Source of the DNA: Klebsiella aerogenes
GTDB lineage: Bacteria > Pseudomonadota > Gammaproteobacteria > Enterobacterales > Enterobacteriaceae
Length of the DNA stretch: 64,000 bases
Direction: 5' to 3'
NCBI GenBank assembly: GCA_029027985.1
Contig: CP119076.1
Coordinates: 310,001 to 374,000, forward strand
Under the pieces are notes generated by a model that was not told the origin of the DNA, did no database searches, and saw only the letters and a list, made by a program, of their open reading frames with translations. The position numbers and the translations under genes were made by a program. How positions within the stretch are numbered: the stretch's first letter is position 1; every line of letters begins with the position of its first letter. Below are positions 39,350 to 51,863 of this stretch, one piece after another.

Positions 39350-40090
39350 ATGGAACTAACCGGAAAACGCGTCCTGATTACCGCCGCAGGGCAGGGGATT
39401 GGCAACAGTTGCGCGCGGCTGTTCGCGGCCGCCGGGGCGGAAGTGATCGCCAGCGATATCAATATTGCCGGATTGAGCGACATTCCTGGCGTGACGCCGC
39501 TGCAGCTTGACGTCACTCGTGCCGAGGCCATTGCCGCCGCCGCGGAGACGTTGGGGCCGATCGACGTGCTGTTCAACTGCGCGGGGGTGGTGCATAGCGG
39601 CAGCATCCTCGAATGTAGCGAGCGGGAGTGGCAGTTTGCCCTCGATCTGAATGTCACCGCCATGTTCCACACCATCCGCGCCTTTATGCCCGCGATGATC
39701 GCCCGCGGCGGCGGCTCGATTATTAACATGTCGTCCGTCGCTTCCAGCGTCAAAGGGGTGCCGAACCGCTTTGCCTACAGCGCCAGTAAAGCGGCGGTGA
39801 TTGGCCTGACCCGGTCGGTGGCGGCGGATTTTGTCACCCAGGGCATCCGCTGCAATGCGATCTGTCCGGGGACCGTGGATTCGCCGTCGCTGCGTGGACG
39901 CATTGCCGAGCAGGCGCGCGAACAGGGTTTGAGTGAAGAGGCGGTGTACGAGGCGTTTGTCGCCCGTCAGCCTATTGGCCGCATCGGCAAGCCGGAAGAG
40001 ATCGCGCAACTGGCGCTGTATCTGGCTTCCGACGCCAGCGCCTACACCACCGGCACGGTGCAAATTATTGACGGCGGCTGGAGCAACTAG
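39350..40090 (+). CDS. SDR dehydrogenase, likely 2-keto-3-deoxy-L-fuconate dehydrogenase
   Basis: 246 residues, classical short-chain dehydrogenase. The cofactor motif TAAGQGIG is at 11-18, catalytic Ser129, Tyr143 and Lys147 (YSASK) are present, and an ICPGTVDSPS loop follows. It is most like the 2-keto-3-deoxy-L-fuconate dehydrogenases of Xanthomonas-type L-fucose clusters and the related DHRS6/BDH2 group. Inferred reaction: NAD-dependent oxidation of 2-keto-3-deoxy-L-fuconate at C4 to the 2,4-diketo acid. The start has GGGAGAG upstream; the frame is open further 5' without support. First gene of the seven-gene unit, 34 bp before the next. Confidence 0.8.
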   Translation: MELTGKRVLITAAGQGIGNSCARLFAAAGAEVIASDINIAGLSDIPGVTPLQLDVTRAEAIAAAAETLGPIDVLFNCAGVVHSGSILECSEREWQFALDLNVTAMFHTIRAFMPAMIARGGGSIINMSSVASSVKGVPNRFAYSASKAAVIGLTRSVAADFVTQGIRCNAICPGTVDSPSLRGRIAEQAREQGLSEEAVYEAFVARQPIGRIGKPEEIAQLALYLASDASAYTTGTVQIIDGGWSN

Positions 40091-40124
40091 CTTCGCGCAA
40101 TCTCTTTCGTAATCAGGATAACGC

Positions 40125-40976
40125 ATGAAATTACTCCGTTTTGGCAATCCCGGCAGCGAGCGCCCGGGCGTACTGGATAATGAGGGTCGCCTGCGCGATC
40201 TGTCGCACTATATCTCCGACCTGCGCGGCGATGCGCTGCTGCCGGAGAGCCTGGCGCGTTTGCGCCAGTTGGATCTTCACAGCCTGCCGTTGGTCGAGGG
40301 CCAGCCGCGTATCGGCGCCTGCGTCGGCGGCATTGGTAAGTTTATCTGTATCGGCCTGAACTACGCCGATCATGCCGCAGAAACCGGCGCCGCTATCCCG
40401 CAGGAGCCGGTGGTATTCAACAAGTGGACCAGCGCGGTGGTGGGGCCGAATGACAACGTGATGATCCCGCGCGGTTCGCAAAAGACCGACTGGGAAGTTG
40501 AGCTGGGCGTGGTGATTGGCAAGGGCGGGCGCTATATCGACGAGCGTGACGCCATGGACCATGTCGCCGGGTATTGCGTGATTAACGATGTCTCCGAACG
40601 CGAGTATCAAATCGAACGCGGCGGCACCTGGGACAAAGGTAAAGGTTGCGATACCTTCGGGCCGACCGGCCCCTGGCTGGTGACTGCCGATGAGATCCCC
40701 GATCCTAACGCGCTGAACCTGTGGCTGGAGGTTGATGGCAAGCGCTATCAGGACGGCAATACCCGCACCATGATTTTCAAAGTGCCTTATATCATCAGCT
40801 ATCTGAGCCGCTTTATGAGCCTGCAGCCGGGCGATGTGATTTCCACCGGCACGCCGCCGGGCGTTGGGATGGGGCAGAAGCCGCAACCGGTCTATCTGCG
40901 CGCCGGCCAGACCATCCGTTTGGGTATTGAAGGGTTGGGCGAACAACAACAGCTGACCGTGGAGGACAAGCAATGA
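40125..40976 (+). CDS. Fumarylacetoacetate-hydrolase-family enzyme, likely 2,4-diketo-3-deoxy-L-fuconate hydrolase
   Basis: 283 residues. An N-terminal cap (about 1-65) is followed by the FAH catalytic fold with KFICIGLNYADHA, metal ligands in DWEVELGVVIG (Glu124, Glu126) and Asp155 in CVINDVSERE. Proteins of this kind are often labelled ureidoglycolate lyase, but in L-fucose clusters they split 2,4-diketo-3-deoxy-L-fuconate to pyruvate and L-lactate. The neighbours support that reading. Its end overlaps the dehydratase start by 4 bases (ATGA). Confidence 0.82.
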   Translation: MKLLRFGNPGSERPGVLDNEGRLRDLSHYISDLRGDALLPESLARLRQLDLHSLPLVEGQPRIGACVGGIGKFICIGLNYADHAAETGAAIPQEPVVFNKWTSAVVGPNDNVMIPRGSQKTDWEVELGVVIGKGGRYIDERDAMDHVAGYCVINDVSEREYQIERGGTWDKGKGCDTFGPTGPWLVTADEIPDPNALNLWLEVDGKRYQDGNTRTMIFKVPYIISYLSRFMSLQPGDVISTGTPPGVGMGQKPQPVYLRAGQTIRLGIEGLGEQQQLTVEDKQ

Positions 40977-42254
40977 CGCAAATTACCGCCCTGCGGGTGG
41001 AAGATATTCGCTTCCCCACCTCGCAACAGCTAGATGGTTCCGACGCGATGAACCCCGATCCGGATTACTCCGCCGCGTATGTGATCCTCGAAACCGACAA
41101 CCCGCAGCTCTCCGGCTACGGACTGACCTTCACCATTGGCCGCGGCAACGAGATTTGCTGCGCGGCGATTCAGGCGTTGGAACACTTAATCGTCGGCGAA
41201 CATCTTGAGACGATCGCCGCGGATATGGGCGCCTTCTGGCGGCGTTTTACCAGCGATAGCCAGCTGCGCTGGATTGGCCCGGACAAAGGCGCCATTCACC
41301 TGGCGACCGGCGCAGTGGTTAACGCAGTGTGGGATCTGTGGGCGAAAGCCGAGGGGAAACCGGTCTGGCGGCTGGTCGCCGAGATGAGCCCGGCCGAACT
41401 GGTGCGCTGCATCGATTTTCGCTACATCACCGACTGCATCACCCCGGATGAAGCGTTACGTCTGCTGGAAAGCCGTCAGGAGGGCAAAGCCCAGCGTCTG
41501 GCGCAGCTCCAGGAGCAGGGCTACCCGTGTTACACCACGTCGGCGGGTTGGTTGGGCTACGGCGATGAAAAACTGCGCCACCTTTGCCAGCAGGCGGTCG
41601 ATGCCGGTTTCTCCCATATCAAGCTGAAAGTTGGGCGCGATATTGAAGACGATATCCGCCGGGTGCGCATCGCCCGCGAAGTAATTGGCCCCGATCGGCA
41701 ACTGATGATCGATGCCAACCAGGTGTGGGAAGTTGACGCGGCAATCCCGTGGGTCAACGCGCTGGCCTTCGCTAAGCCGTGGTTTATCGAAGAGCCGACC
41801 AGCCCGGATGATATCGAGGGCCACCGGCGGATTCGCGAAAACATTGGTGCGGTGAAGGTCGCCACCGGCGAAATGTGCCAGAACCGGATTATGTTTAAGC
41901 AATTTATTATGCGCGGCGCGATTGATGTGGTGCAGATCGATGCCTGTCGATTAGGCGGCGTCAACGAAGTACTGGCGGTGATGCTGATGGCGGCGAAATA
42001 CAACCTGCCGGTCTGCCCGCATGCTGGCGGCGTCGGGTTGTGTGAATACGTCCAGCATCTGTCGATGATTGACTATCTGTGCATCGCCGGCAGCCACGAG
42101 GGACGGGTGATCGAATTTGTCGATCATCTGCATGAGCATTTCCTGCACCCTTGCGAGATCCGCGGCGCGGCCTATATGCCGCCGCAGGCGCCGGGTTATT
42201 CGATCGAGATACGCCCGGCCTCAATCGACAAATACCGCTATCGCGGAGACGAGC

Positions 42255-42268
<14 letters not shown>
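40973..42268 (+). CDS. fucD: L-fuconate dehydratase (enolase superfamily)
   Basis: 431 residues. The N-terminal part (DIRFPTSQQLDGSDAMNPDP, then DYSAAYVILET) is diagnostic of the L-fuconate dehydratase family. All catalytic residues are visible: Lys217 and Lys219 of the KxK motif, metal ligands Asp247, Glu273 and Glu300, and His350 as the second base, each one residue before the positions reported for the Xanthomonas campestris enzyme. The reaction is L-fuconate to 2-keto-3-deoxy-L-fuconate and water. This is the most secure specificity call in the cassette. It overlaps the lactonase gene by 14 bases. Confidence 0.9.
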
Positions 42269-44219
<1,951 letters not shown>

Positions 44220-44250
44220 AACAACTCTGTACTCTACCGAGGATCTCACC

Positions 44251-45474
44251 ATGCTAGTGAATAAAACGGCGGAGCCGCTGGCGACCCGCGCCGGGGCGAC
44301 CCCTAATCTGCGCTGGGCGTTTATGCTGGTTACCAGCCTCTTCTTTATGTGGGGGCTTTCCTACGGCCTGCTTGATGTTCTCAATAAACATTTTCAGGAG
44401 ACCCTGCACGTTACCAAAGCGCAATCCGGGTTACTGCAGGCGGCCTACTTCGGCGCTTACTTCCTGGTGGCGCTGCCCGCCGGGTATTTTATGGATAAAC
44501 GTGGTTATAAAGCCGGGATTTTGGTCGGGTTGTGCCTGTATGCGCTGGGCGCACTGCTGTTCGTACCGGCGGCGAGCGTCAATAGTTTTGCCTTGTTCCT
44601 GTTCGCGCTATTTGTAATTGCCTGCGGGTTAGGCTGTCTGGAAACGGCGGCAAACCCATACGCGACGGTTCTGGGCGATAGTAACGGCGCGGAACGTCGG
44701 CTGAATCTGGCGCAGTCCTTCAACGGTCTGGGGCAGTTTATTGGCCCGTTGATCGGCGGTACGCTGTTTTTCTCAGCGACCCAGAGCAACGCTGGCGATC
44801 AAAGTTCGGTGAAAATTACCTATGTGGCGATTGCCGTATTGGTGCTGGCCATCGCGCTGCTGTTCCGCCGCACATCAATGCCGGACATTCGTGAAGAAGA
44901 GGAGAGCAAGGACGCGGCGGCGCAAGGACTGTGGCAGCATCGCCACTTTACCGGCGGCTTGATCACCCAGTTCTTTTATGTTGCCGCGCAGGTCGGCGTG
45001 GGTGCGTTCTTTATTAACTACGCCACCGAGCACTGGCACGGTGTGACAAATCAGCACGCCTCCTATCTGCTGTCGATTGCGATGATTAGCTTTATGGTCG
45101 GTCGTTTCTTCAGTACCTGGCTGATGGGGCGGGTGCAGGCGGCGACGCTGCTGATGGTGTACGCGCTGGTCAATATCGTGCTTTGCGGGCTGGTGATGAT
45201 GAGTATCGATGGTGTGTCGGTGGTGGCGCTGATTGCCGTTTTCTTCTTTATGTCGATTATGTTCCCGACCATTTTCGCGCTGGGCGTTAAAAATATGGGC
45301 AGCCATACTAAACGCGCCAGCTCATTTATGATCATGGCCATTGTCGGCGGGGCGATTATGCCTTACTTCATGGGGGCGATCGCCGATCGCTACAGCACCG
45401 CGCTGGCCTATGGTTTACCGTTGGCGTGTTTCATTGTTGTGCTATGGTACGGCATGAGTCAGCGACGCGTGTAA
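44251..45474 (+). CDS. fucP: FucP-like MFS sugar:H+ symporter
   Basis: 407 residues (E. coli FucP 438) with 12 predicted membrane segments. It shares with E. coli FucP the blocks LQAAYFGAYFLVALPAG, CGLGCLETAANPYATVLG and the proton/sugar residues corresponding to Asp46 and Glu135 (Asp42 and Glu131 here). The shorter length comes mainly from a shorter N-terminus and central loop. It is the last gene of the cassette, 31 bp after the mutarotase, and would import L-fucose or a sugar of like shape. A strong terminator follows. Confidence 0.86.
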   Translation: MLVNKTAEPLATRAGATPNLRWAFMLVTSLFFMWGLSYGLLDVLNKHFQETLHVTKAQSGLLQAAYFGAYFLVALPAGYFMDKRGYKAGILVGLCLYALGALLFVPAASVNSFALFLFALFVIACGLGCLETAANPYATVLGDSNGAERRLNLAQSFNGLGQFIGPLIGGTLFFSATQSNAGDQSSVKITYVAIAVLVLAIALLFRRTSMPDIREEEESKDAAAQGLWQHRHFTGGLITQFFYVAAQVGVGAFFINYATEHWHGVTNQHASYLLSIAMISFMVGRFFSTWLMGRVQAATLLMVYALVNIVLCGLVMMSIDGVSVVALIAVFFFMSIMFPTIFALGVKNMGSHTKRASSFMIMAIVGGAIMPYFMGAIADRYSTALAYGLPLACFIVVLWYGMSQRRV

Positions 45475-45489
45475 GCGGAAAATTTAGCT

Positions 45490-45526
45490 AAAAAGGCGGA
45501 GGACTCCCTCCGCCTTTTTCTTTTTT
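45490..45526 (+). terminator. Intrinsic terminator closing the sugar-acid cassette
   Basis: GGCGGAGG (45495-45502) pairs perfectly with CCTCCGCC (45507-45514) around ACTC, flanked by five A and five T residues and a longer T-rich tail. It insulates ompR from the cassette. Confidence 0.9.
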
Positions 45527-45692
45527 ATCGCGCCGATGGTAAATTTTGCCCAATATGGCGGGTATAAACTGCTGTTTAATATGCTTTGTAACAATTTCGA
45601 CTAGAATATATACCAGATTTGGCTGGTCGTATTAGCGTGGGTTTTTAAGAATACGCACTGACGATTGCAGTGAACCTTTGGGAGTACAAACA

Positions 45693-47770
<2,078 letters not shown>

Positions 47771-47790
47771 TTTTTGCAGTGCAGTAAGAC

Positions 47791-47820
47791 GTAAAAAAGC
47801 CGGGAATTTCCCGGCTTTGT
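47791..47820. terminator. Bidirectional terminator between envZ and pckA
   Basis: AAAGCCGGG (47796-47804) pairs with CCCGGCTTT (47810-47818) around AATTT, with A-rich and T-rich flanks, serving both convergent genes. Confidence 0.85.
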
Positions 47821-47836
47821 TTTATCGCGCGTTGAC

Positions 47837-49456
47837 TTAACGCTTCGGACCGGCAGCCACCAGCGCTTCGCCAGCCGGGGTATCGGTATACTTCTCGAAG
47901 TTCTCGATAAACAGTTTCGCCAGCTGATCGGCTTTTTCCTGCCACTGCTCCGGAGAGGCGTAGGTATTACGCGGGTCAAGAATATGGGTATCCACGCCAG
48001 GCAGCTCGGTTGGGATCTGCAGGTCGAACATCGGCAGCGTAAAGGTTTCCGCATTATCCAGCGAACCGTCGAGGATCGCATCGATAATGGCGCGGGTATC
48101 TTTAATCGAGATACGTTTGCCGGTGCCGTTCCAACCGGTGTTGACCAGGTATGCCTGGGCGCCGGAAGCCTGCATGCGTTTCACCAGCACTTCTGCGTAC
48201 TGCGTCGGGTGTAGCGACAGGAACGCGGCGCCGAAGCAGGCGGAGAAGGTTGGGGTCGGCTCGGTGACGCCGCGCTCGGTACCCGCCAGTTTGGCGGTAA
48301 AGCCAGACAGGAAATGGTACTGGGTCTGGTCGGCGGTCAGGCGCGAAACCGGCGGCAGTACGCCGAAGGCATCTGCGGTCAGGAAGATCACCTTGGTGGC
48401 GTGACCGGCTTTCGAAATCGGCTTAACGATGTTTTCGATATGGTCGATCGGGTAGGAGACGCGGGTGTTCTCGGTCTTCGAACCGTCATCAAAATCAATG
48501 GTGCCGTCAGCCAGCACGACGACGTTTTCCAGCAGCGCATCGCGGCGGATGGCGTGATAGATGTCCGGTTCGTTGGCTTCCGACAGTTTAATGGTCTTCG
48601 CGTAGCATCCGCCTTCGAAGTTAAACACGCCGTCGTCATCCCAGCCGTGCTCGTCATCGCCAATCAGGCGGCGTTTCGGATCGGTGGAAAGCGTGGTTTT
48701 ACCGGTGCCGGACAGGCCGAAGAAGACGGCCACGTCGCCTTTTTCGCCGACGTTAGCGGAGCAGTGCATCGATGCAATACCCTGCAACGGCAGCAGGTAG
48801 TTCATAATCGAGAACATTCCTTTCTTCATTTCGCCGCCGTACCAGGTGCCGCCGATAAGCTGGATGCGCTCGGTCAGGTTAAAGGCGACGAAGTTTTCGG
48901 AGTTCAGACCCTGCTCTTTCCACTGCGGGTTGGTGCACTTCGCGCCGTTCATCACGATGAAGTCAGGCTCGAAGGCCGCCAGCTCTTCCTCGCTCGGGCG
49001 AATGAACATGTTCTTAACGAAGTGCGCCTGCCAGGCGACTTCGGTAATGAAGCGCACGCTGAGGCGGGTGTCGGCGTTAGCGCCGCAGAAGGCGTCGACG
49101 ATAAACAGACGTTTACCGGACAGCTGGTGGGTTACCAGGCCTTTCAGGTGCTGCCAGGTTTCCTGGGAGAGCGGCTTGTTGTCGTTCTTACCTTTGCCTT
49201 TATCAGACCACCACACGGTATCGCGAGTGGTGTCGTCACGGACGATATATTTATCTTTCGGCGAACGGCCGGTGAAAATACCGGTATCGACGGCGATGGC
49301 GCCAAGATTGGTTAAAACGCCACGCTCATAACCTTCCAGTTTTGGGTCGAGCTCTTCTTGATACAGGGTATCGAAGCCCGGGTTGTGGACAATTTCCTGG
49401 ACATCATTGATACCGTAAGCCTTGAGATCCTGCGGGGTTAAACTATTAACGCGCAT
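47837..49456 (-). CDS. pckA: PckA, ATP-dependent phosphoenolpyruvate carboxykinase
   Basis: Converts oxaloacetate to phosphoenolpyruvate with ATP, first committed step of gluconeogenesis. 539 residues (E. coli 540). The kinase-1a motif [13 protein letters not shown] (about 243-255) and kinase-2 [13 protein letters not shown] are intact. Convergent with envZ. A CRP-like site lies upstream, in line with cAMP-dependent expression in E. coli. Confidence 0.97.
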   Translation of the reverse strand: MRVNSLTPQDLKAYGINDVQEIVHNPGFDTLYQEELDPKLEGYERGVLTNLGAIAVDTGIFTGRSPKDKYIVRDDTTRDTVWWSDKGKGKNDNKPLSQETWQHLKGLVTHQLSGKRLFIVDAFCGANADTRLSVRFITEVAWQAHFVKNMFIRPSEEELAAFEPDFIVMNGAKCTNPQWKEQGLNSENFVAFNLTERIQLIGGTWYGGEMKKGMFSIMNYLLPLQGIASMHCSANVGEKGDVAVFFGLSGTGKTTLSTDPKRRLIGDDEHGWDDDGVFNFEGGCYAKTIKLSEANEPDIYHAIRRDALLENVVVLADGTIDFDDGSKTENTRVSYPIDHIENIVKPISKAGHATKVIFLTADAFGVLPPVSRLTADQTQYHFLSGFTAKLAGTERGVTEPTPTFSACFGAAFLSLHPTQYAEVLVKRMQASGAQAYLVNTGWNGTGKRISIKDTRAIIDAILDGSLDNAETFTLPMFDLQIPTELPGVDTHILDPRNTYASPEQWQEKADQLAKLFIENFEKYTDTPAGEALVAAGPKR

Positions 49457-49575
49457 GTCACTGCTCCTTAGCCAATATATACTGCTTTAAATTGTAGGGT
49501 TTCTTTCAGGTAATAGACCGCGACCAGGCTCATAGATTTACGTATCTCGACAAACGCCTTACTTACGAAAAACAC

Positions 49576-49591
49576 AGTGACTCCTGTCACG
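49576..49591. promoter_or_regulatory. Candidate CRP site upstream of pckA
   Basis: AGTGA-CTCCTG-TCACG matches the CRP consensus at eight of ten positions, about 120-135 bp upstream of the pckA start. The rest of the 359-bp gap to hslO holds no gene. Confidence 0.5.
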
Positions 49592-49761
49592 AAGTGTGCG
49601 CGATTATCTCAGGAAATCGGTCAAAGGTGGCGGTAGATGTTTCTGAATGGTTAAAAAGTAATTAAAAAAACTGCTGAAATGTGAATGTAATCGCTTTCTT
49701 GAAAGAAAATTACGTAACTCTTTCAGGGAAAATCGATTCAACACGCGGTCGAAAGGGTTGA

Positions 49762-49805
49762 CGCCAGGCGCGGCGGGGTAGGAAAACCCAGCGCAGCGCC
49801 TGGCG
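49762..49805. repeat. REP-like inverted repeat after hslO
   Basis: CGCCAGGCGC (49762-49771) and GCGCCTGGCG (49796-49805) are perfect 10-bp inverted repeats, with an inner GGGT/ACCC pair. It lies 11 bp past the hslO stop in minus-strand reading and may act as its 3' hairpin. Confidence 0.6.
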
Positions 49806-49815
49806 GGTAGGGCAA

Positions 49816-50694
49816 TTAGTGTACCTGCGGATCCGCCGGAGAGGCGTTATTGCGGATCTCGGCGATATCCATGGCATTGAACAGATAATGGTTGCCGCAG
49901 TAATCGCAGTGCATATCAATTTCGCCTTCGTCGGCCAGGATGCTGTCGACTTCTTCATCCGGCAGCGTCTTCAACGCATCGGCGCAGCGTTCGCGGGAAC
50001 AGGTGCATTTGAACTCTACGTCCTGCGGATCGTAAACGGTCACCTCTTCCTCGTGGTACAGGCGCCATAATACATCGTTTGCCGGCAGGGTAAACAGCTC
50101 TTCCGCCTTGATGGTTTCGGTCAGCGTTGCCAGATGCTCGAAGTCGGTCAACTGTGCGTCCTGAGCCGGCATGACCTGCAGCAGCATGCCGCCGGCCATC
50201 GCTTTACCGTCGTGCTCACCGGTACGAATGATCAGACGGGTTGGCAGCTGTTCGGAACGCTGGAAGTAATCTTCCAGGCATGCCGCCAGCGTATCGCCTT
50301 CCAGACCGACGACGCCCTGATAGCGCTCGCCTTCCTGCGGAGAGATGGTAATGACCAGGTATCCGTTGCCGACCATCGTTTTCAGGTCTGCGCCTTCCGG
50401 GATCTCGCCCTGAACGCGCGCGACGCCGCGCAGCTGCTGCTGATTATTGCCGTTGATCACTGCCAGGGAGAGCGGGCCGTCGCCCTGCAGTTGAACGGTA
50501 ATATCGCCAGCGAACTTCAGTGTCGCCGTCAGCAGGCTGGTGGCGACCAGCAGCTCCGACAGCACGGTTTTTACCGGCTGCGGGTAGCTATGGTTGGCCA
50601 GGATCTGTTCCAACGTTTCCGATACGGTGACCAGTTCACCGCGCACGGCATAGTTTTCAAACAGATAACGATGTAATTGATCGTGTTGAGTCAT
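49816..50694 (-). CDS. hslO: HslO (Hsp33), redox-activated holdase chaperone
   Basis: Binds unfolding proteins under oxidative and heat stress after disulfide formation and zinc release. 292 residues from [15 protein letters not shown]. The C-terminal redox switch has the zinc cysteines 230, 232, 263 and 266 (CTC and CDYC). An ATG two codons upstream (MIM) is possible, but the AGAGAG ribosome site is better placed for 50694. It lies 26 bp after hslR. Confidence 0.96.
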   Translation of the reverse strand: MTQHDQLHRYLFENYAVRGELVTVSETLEQILANHSYPQPVKTVLSELLVATSLLTATLKFAGDITVQLQGDGPLSLAVINGNNQQQLRGVARVQGEIPEGADLKTMVGNGYLVITISPQEGERYQGVVGLEGDTLAACLEDYFQRSEQLPTRLIIRTGEHDGKAMAGGMLLQVMPAQDAQLTDFEHLATLTETIKAEELFTLPANDVLWRLYHEEEVTVYDPQDVEFKCTCSRERCADALKTLPDEEVDSILADEGEIDMHCDYCGNHYLFNAMDIAEIRNNASPADPQVH

Positions 50695-50720
50695 AATCAT
50701 CTCTCTTGCTGGCGGCAGCG

Positions 50721-51122
50721 CTATTCGCTGTCGCCGTGTTTAAATCTCATCAGGTCGCGGCGCTCTTTTTTGTCCGGACGTCTGTCTGGGTGCGGCATGG
50801 TGAGCGCATTCAACTTGCGCGCCAGCGCCATTTTTTCGCGTTTCTCGATGCTCTGTGCCGTCTCTTCATACAGCATGACGGCTTCACTGGCTGGCCTGCG
50901 TTGTTCGGTAATGCTTTTGACGATAACGGTGCGCTCGTCGTTGCCCTGACGTAGGATCAGGGTGGCATTCAGCTCGACGATTTTGCTCGGCTTACTACGT
51001 TGTCCGTTGTAGTGTACCTTGCCGCCTTCAACCATCTCGCGCGCGATGGCGCGAGTTTTATAAAAGCGGGCGGCCCAGAGCCATTTGTCCAGCCTGACGC
51101 TTTCTGCGGGCTTGTCTTTCAT
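50721..51122 (-). CDS. hslR: HslR (Hsp15), ribosome-associated heat-shock protein
   Basis: 133 residues as in E. coli. S4 RNA-binding domain (about 8-70, [28 protein letters not shown]) and a basic C-terminal tail. It binds free 50S subunits carrying a nascent chain and helps recycle them. The start MKDKPAESV at 51122 overlaps the yrfG end by 4 bases; the open frame extends upstream without support. Confidence 0.95.
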   Translation of the reverse strand: MKDKPAESVRLDKWLWAARFYKTRAIAREMVEGGKVHYNGQRSKPSKIVELNATLILRQGNDERTVIVKSITEQRRPASEAVMLYEETAQSIEKREKMALARKLNALTMPHPDRRPDKKERRDLMRFKHGDSE

Positions 51123-51802
51123 GGCCTCTCCTTCGGGGTCAGCGAAGGGATCAGGCGCCGGTAATCGTTCACCCCGGGATGGCGGACATACTGCTTTTCC
51201 GCCAGACCGGAGTCCGGGTTGGTGACGCCCAGGCAATAACGAATGCCGAACTGCGCCGCCGCGTTCAGGATTGCTTCGCTGTCATCGACAAACAGCGTTT
51301 TGCGCGCATCAAGGCCGGTTTCCTCTGCCACCGCGCGCCACAGGCGCTGATCCTCTTTCGGATAACCAAATGTGTGGGTGGAAAGTAATAAATCAAGGTG
51401 CGCGTCCAGGCCGGTATGCTTCAGCTTAACCGCCAGGTTATGCGGGTGCGCGTTGGTCAGCAAGATGCGGCGCTTGCCGCTGGCCTGCAGCGCGTCAAGG
51501 AACGGTACGGTATCGTCACGCAGTTTTGCTCGCGGCCCCTGTTCGCTGGTCATCGCACAAATATCCAAACCCAGTCGCTCGCTCCAGTAATCAAGACAGT
51601 ACCAGTTTAGCGTATGCTGCACGGCGTGATACTCCTGATGTATTGCCGCTTTGGCTTCCTGCAGAGTGAGCCCACGAGCGGCGCCAAAGGCTTCCGGGAC
51701 CAATTTTTGCCAGAAGTCGTTGTCAAACGCGAGGTCGAGCAGCGTGCCATCCATATCCAGCAGAACGGTATCAACCTCCTGCCACGCGATATTTACCTGC
51801 AT
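51119..51802 (-). CDS. yrfG: YrfG, HAD-family GMP/IMP nucleotidase
   Basis: 227 residues. HAD phosphatase with DMDGT at 16-20 (Asp16 nucleophile), the Thr of ILLTNAH and the acidic pair in LFVDDSEAI. E. coli YrfG hydrolyses GMP and IMP. Middle gene of the igaA-yrfG-hslR-hslO stretch, about 60 bp after igaA and overlapping hslR by four bases. Confidence 0.94.
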   Translation of the reverse strand: MQVNIAWQEVDTVLLDMDGTLLDLAFDNDFWQKLVPEAFGAARGLTLQEAKAAIHQEYHAVQHTLNWYCLDYWSERLGLDICAMTSEQGPRAKLRDDTVPFLDALQASGKRRILLTNAHPHNLAVKLKHTGLDAHLDLLLSTHTFGYPKEDQRLWRAVAEETGLDARKTLFVDDSEAILNAAAQFGIRYCLGVTNPDSGLAEKQYVRHPGVNDYRRLIPSLTPKERP

Positions 51803-51863
51803 GGTGAGTCTCCAGCGAGAGGGGGAAATGCGCGACAGGGTATCACACCCTGACGCGCAAGAA

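Noticed and set aside
40131-40973. 280-codon frame antisense to the FAH-family hydrolase gene
   Set aside because: It lies wholly within a well-supported gene and looks like a codon-bias shadow.
40125-40976. Reading the FAH-family gene as ureidoglycolate lyase (allantoin pathway)
   Set aside because: No other allantoin genes are nearby; overlap with L-fuconate dehydratase and the lactonase favours the diketo-acid hydrolase role.
48314-49315. 333-codon plus-strand frame inside pckA
   Set aside because: Antisense to a highly conserved enzyme gene; no family resemblance.
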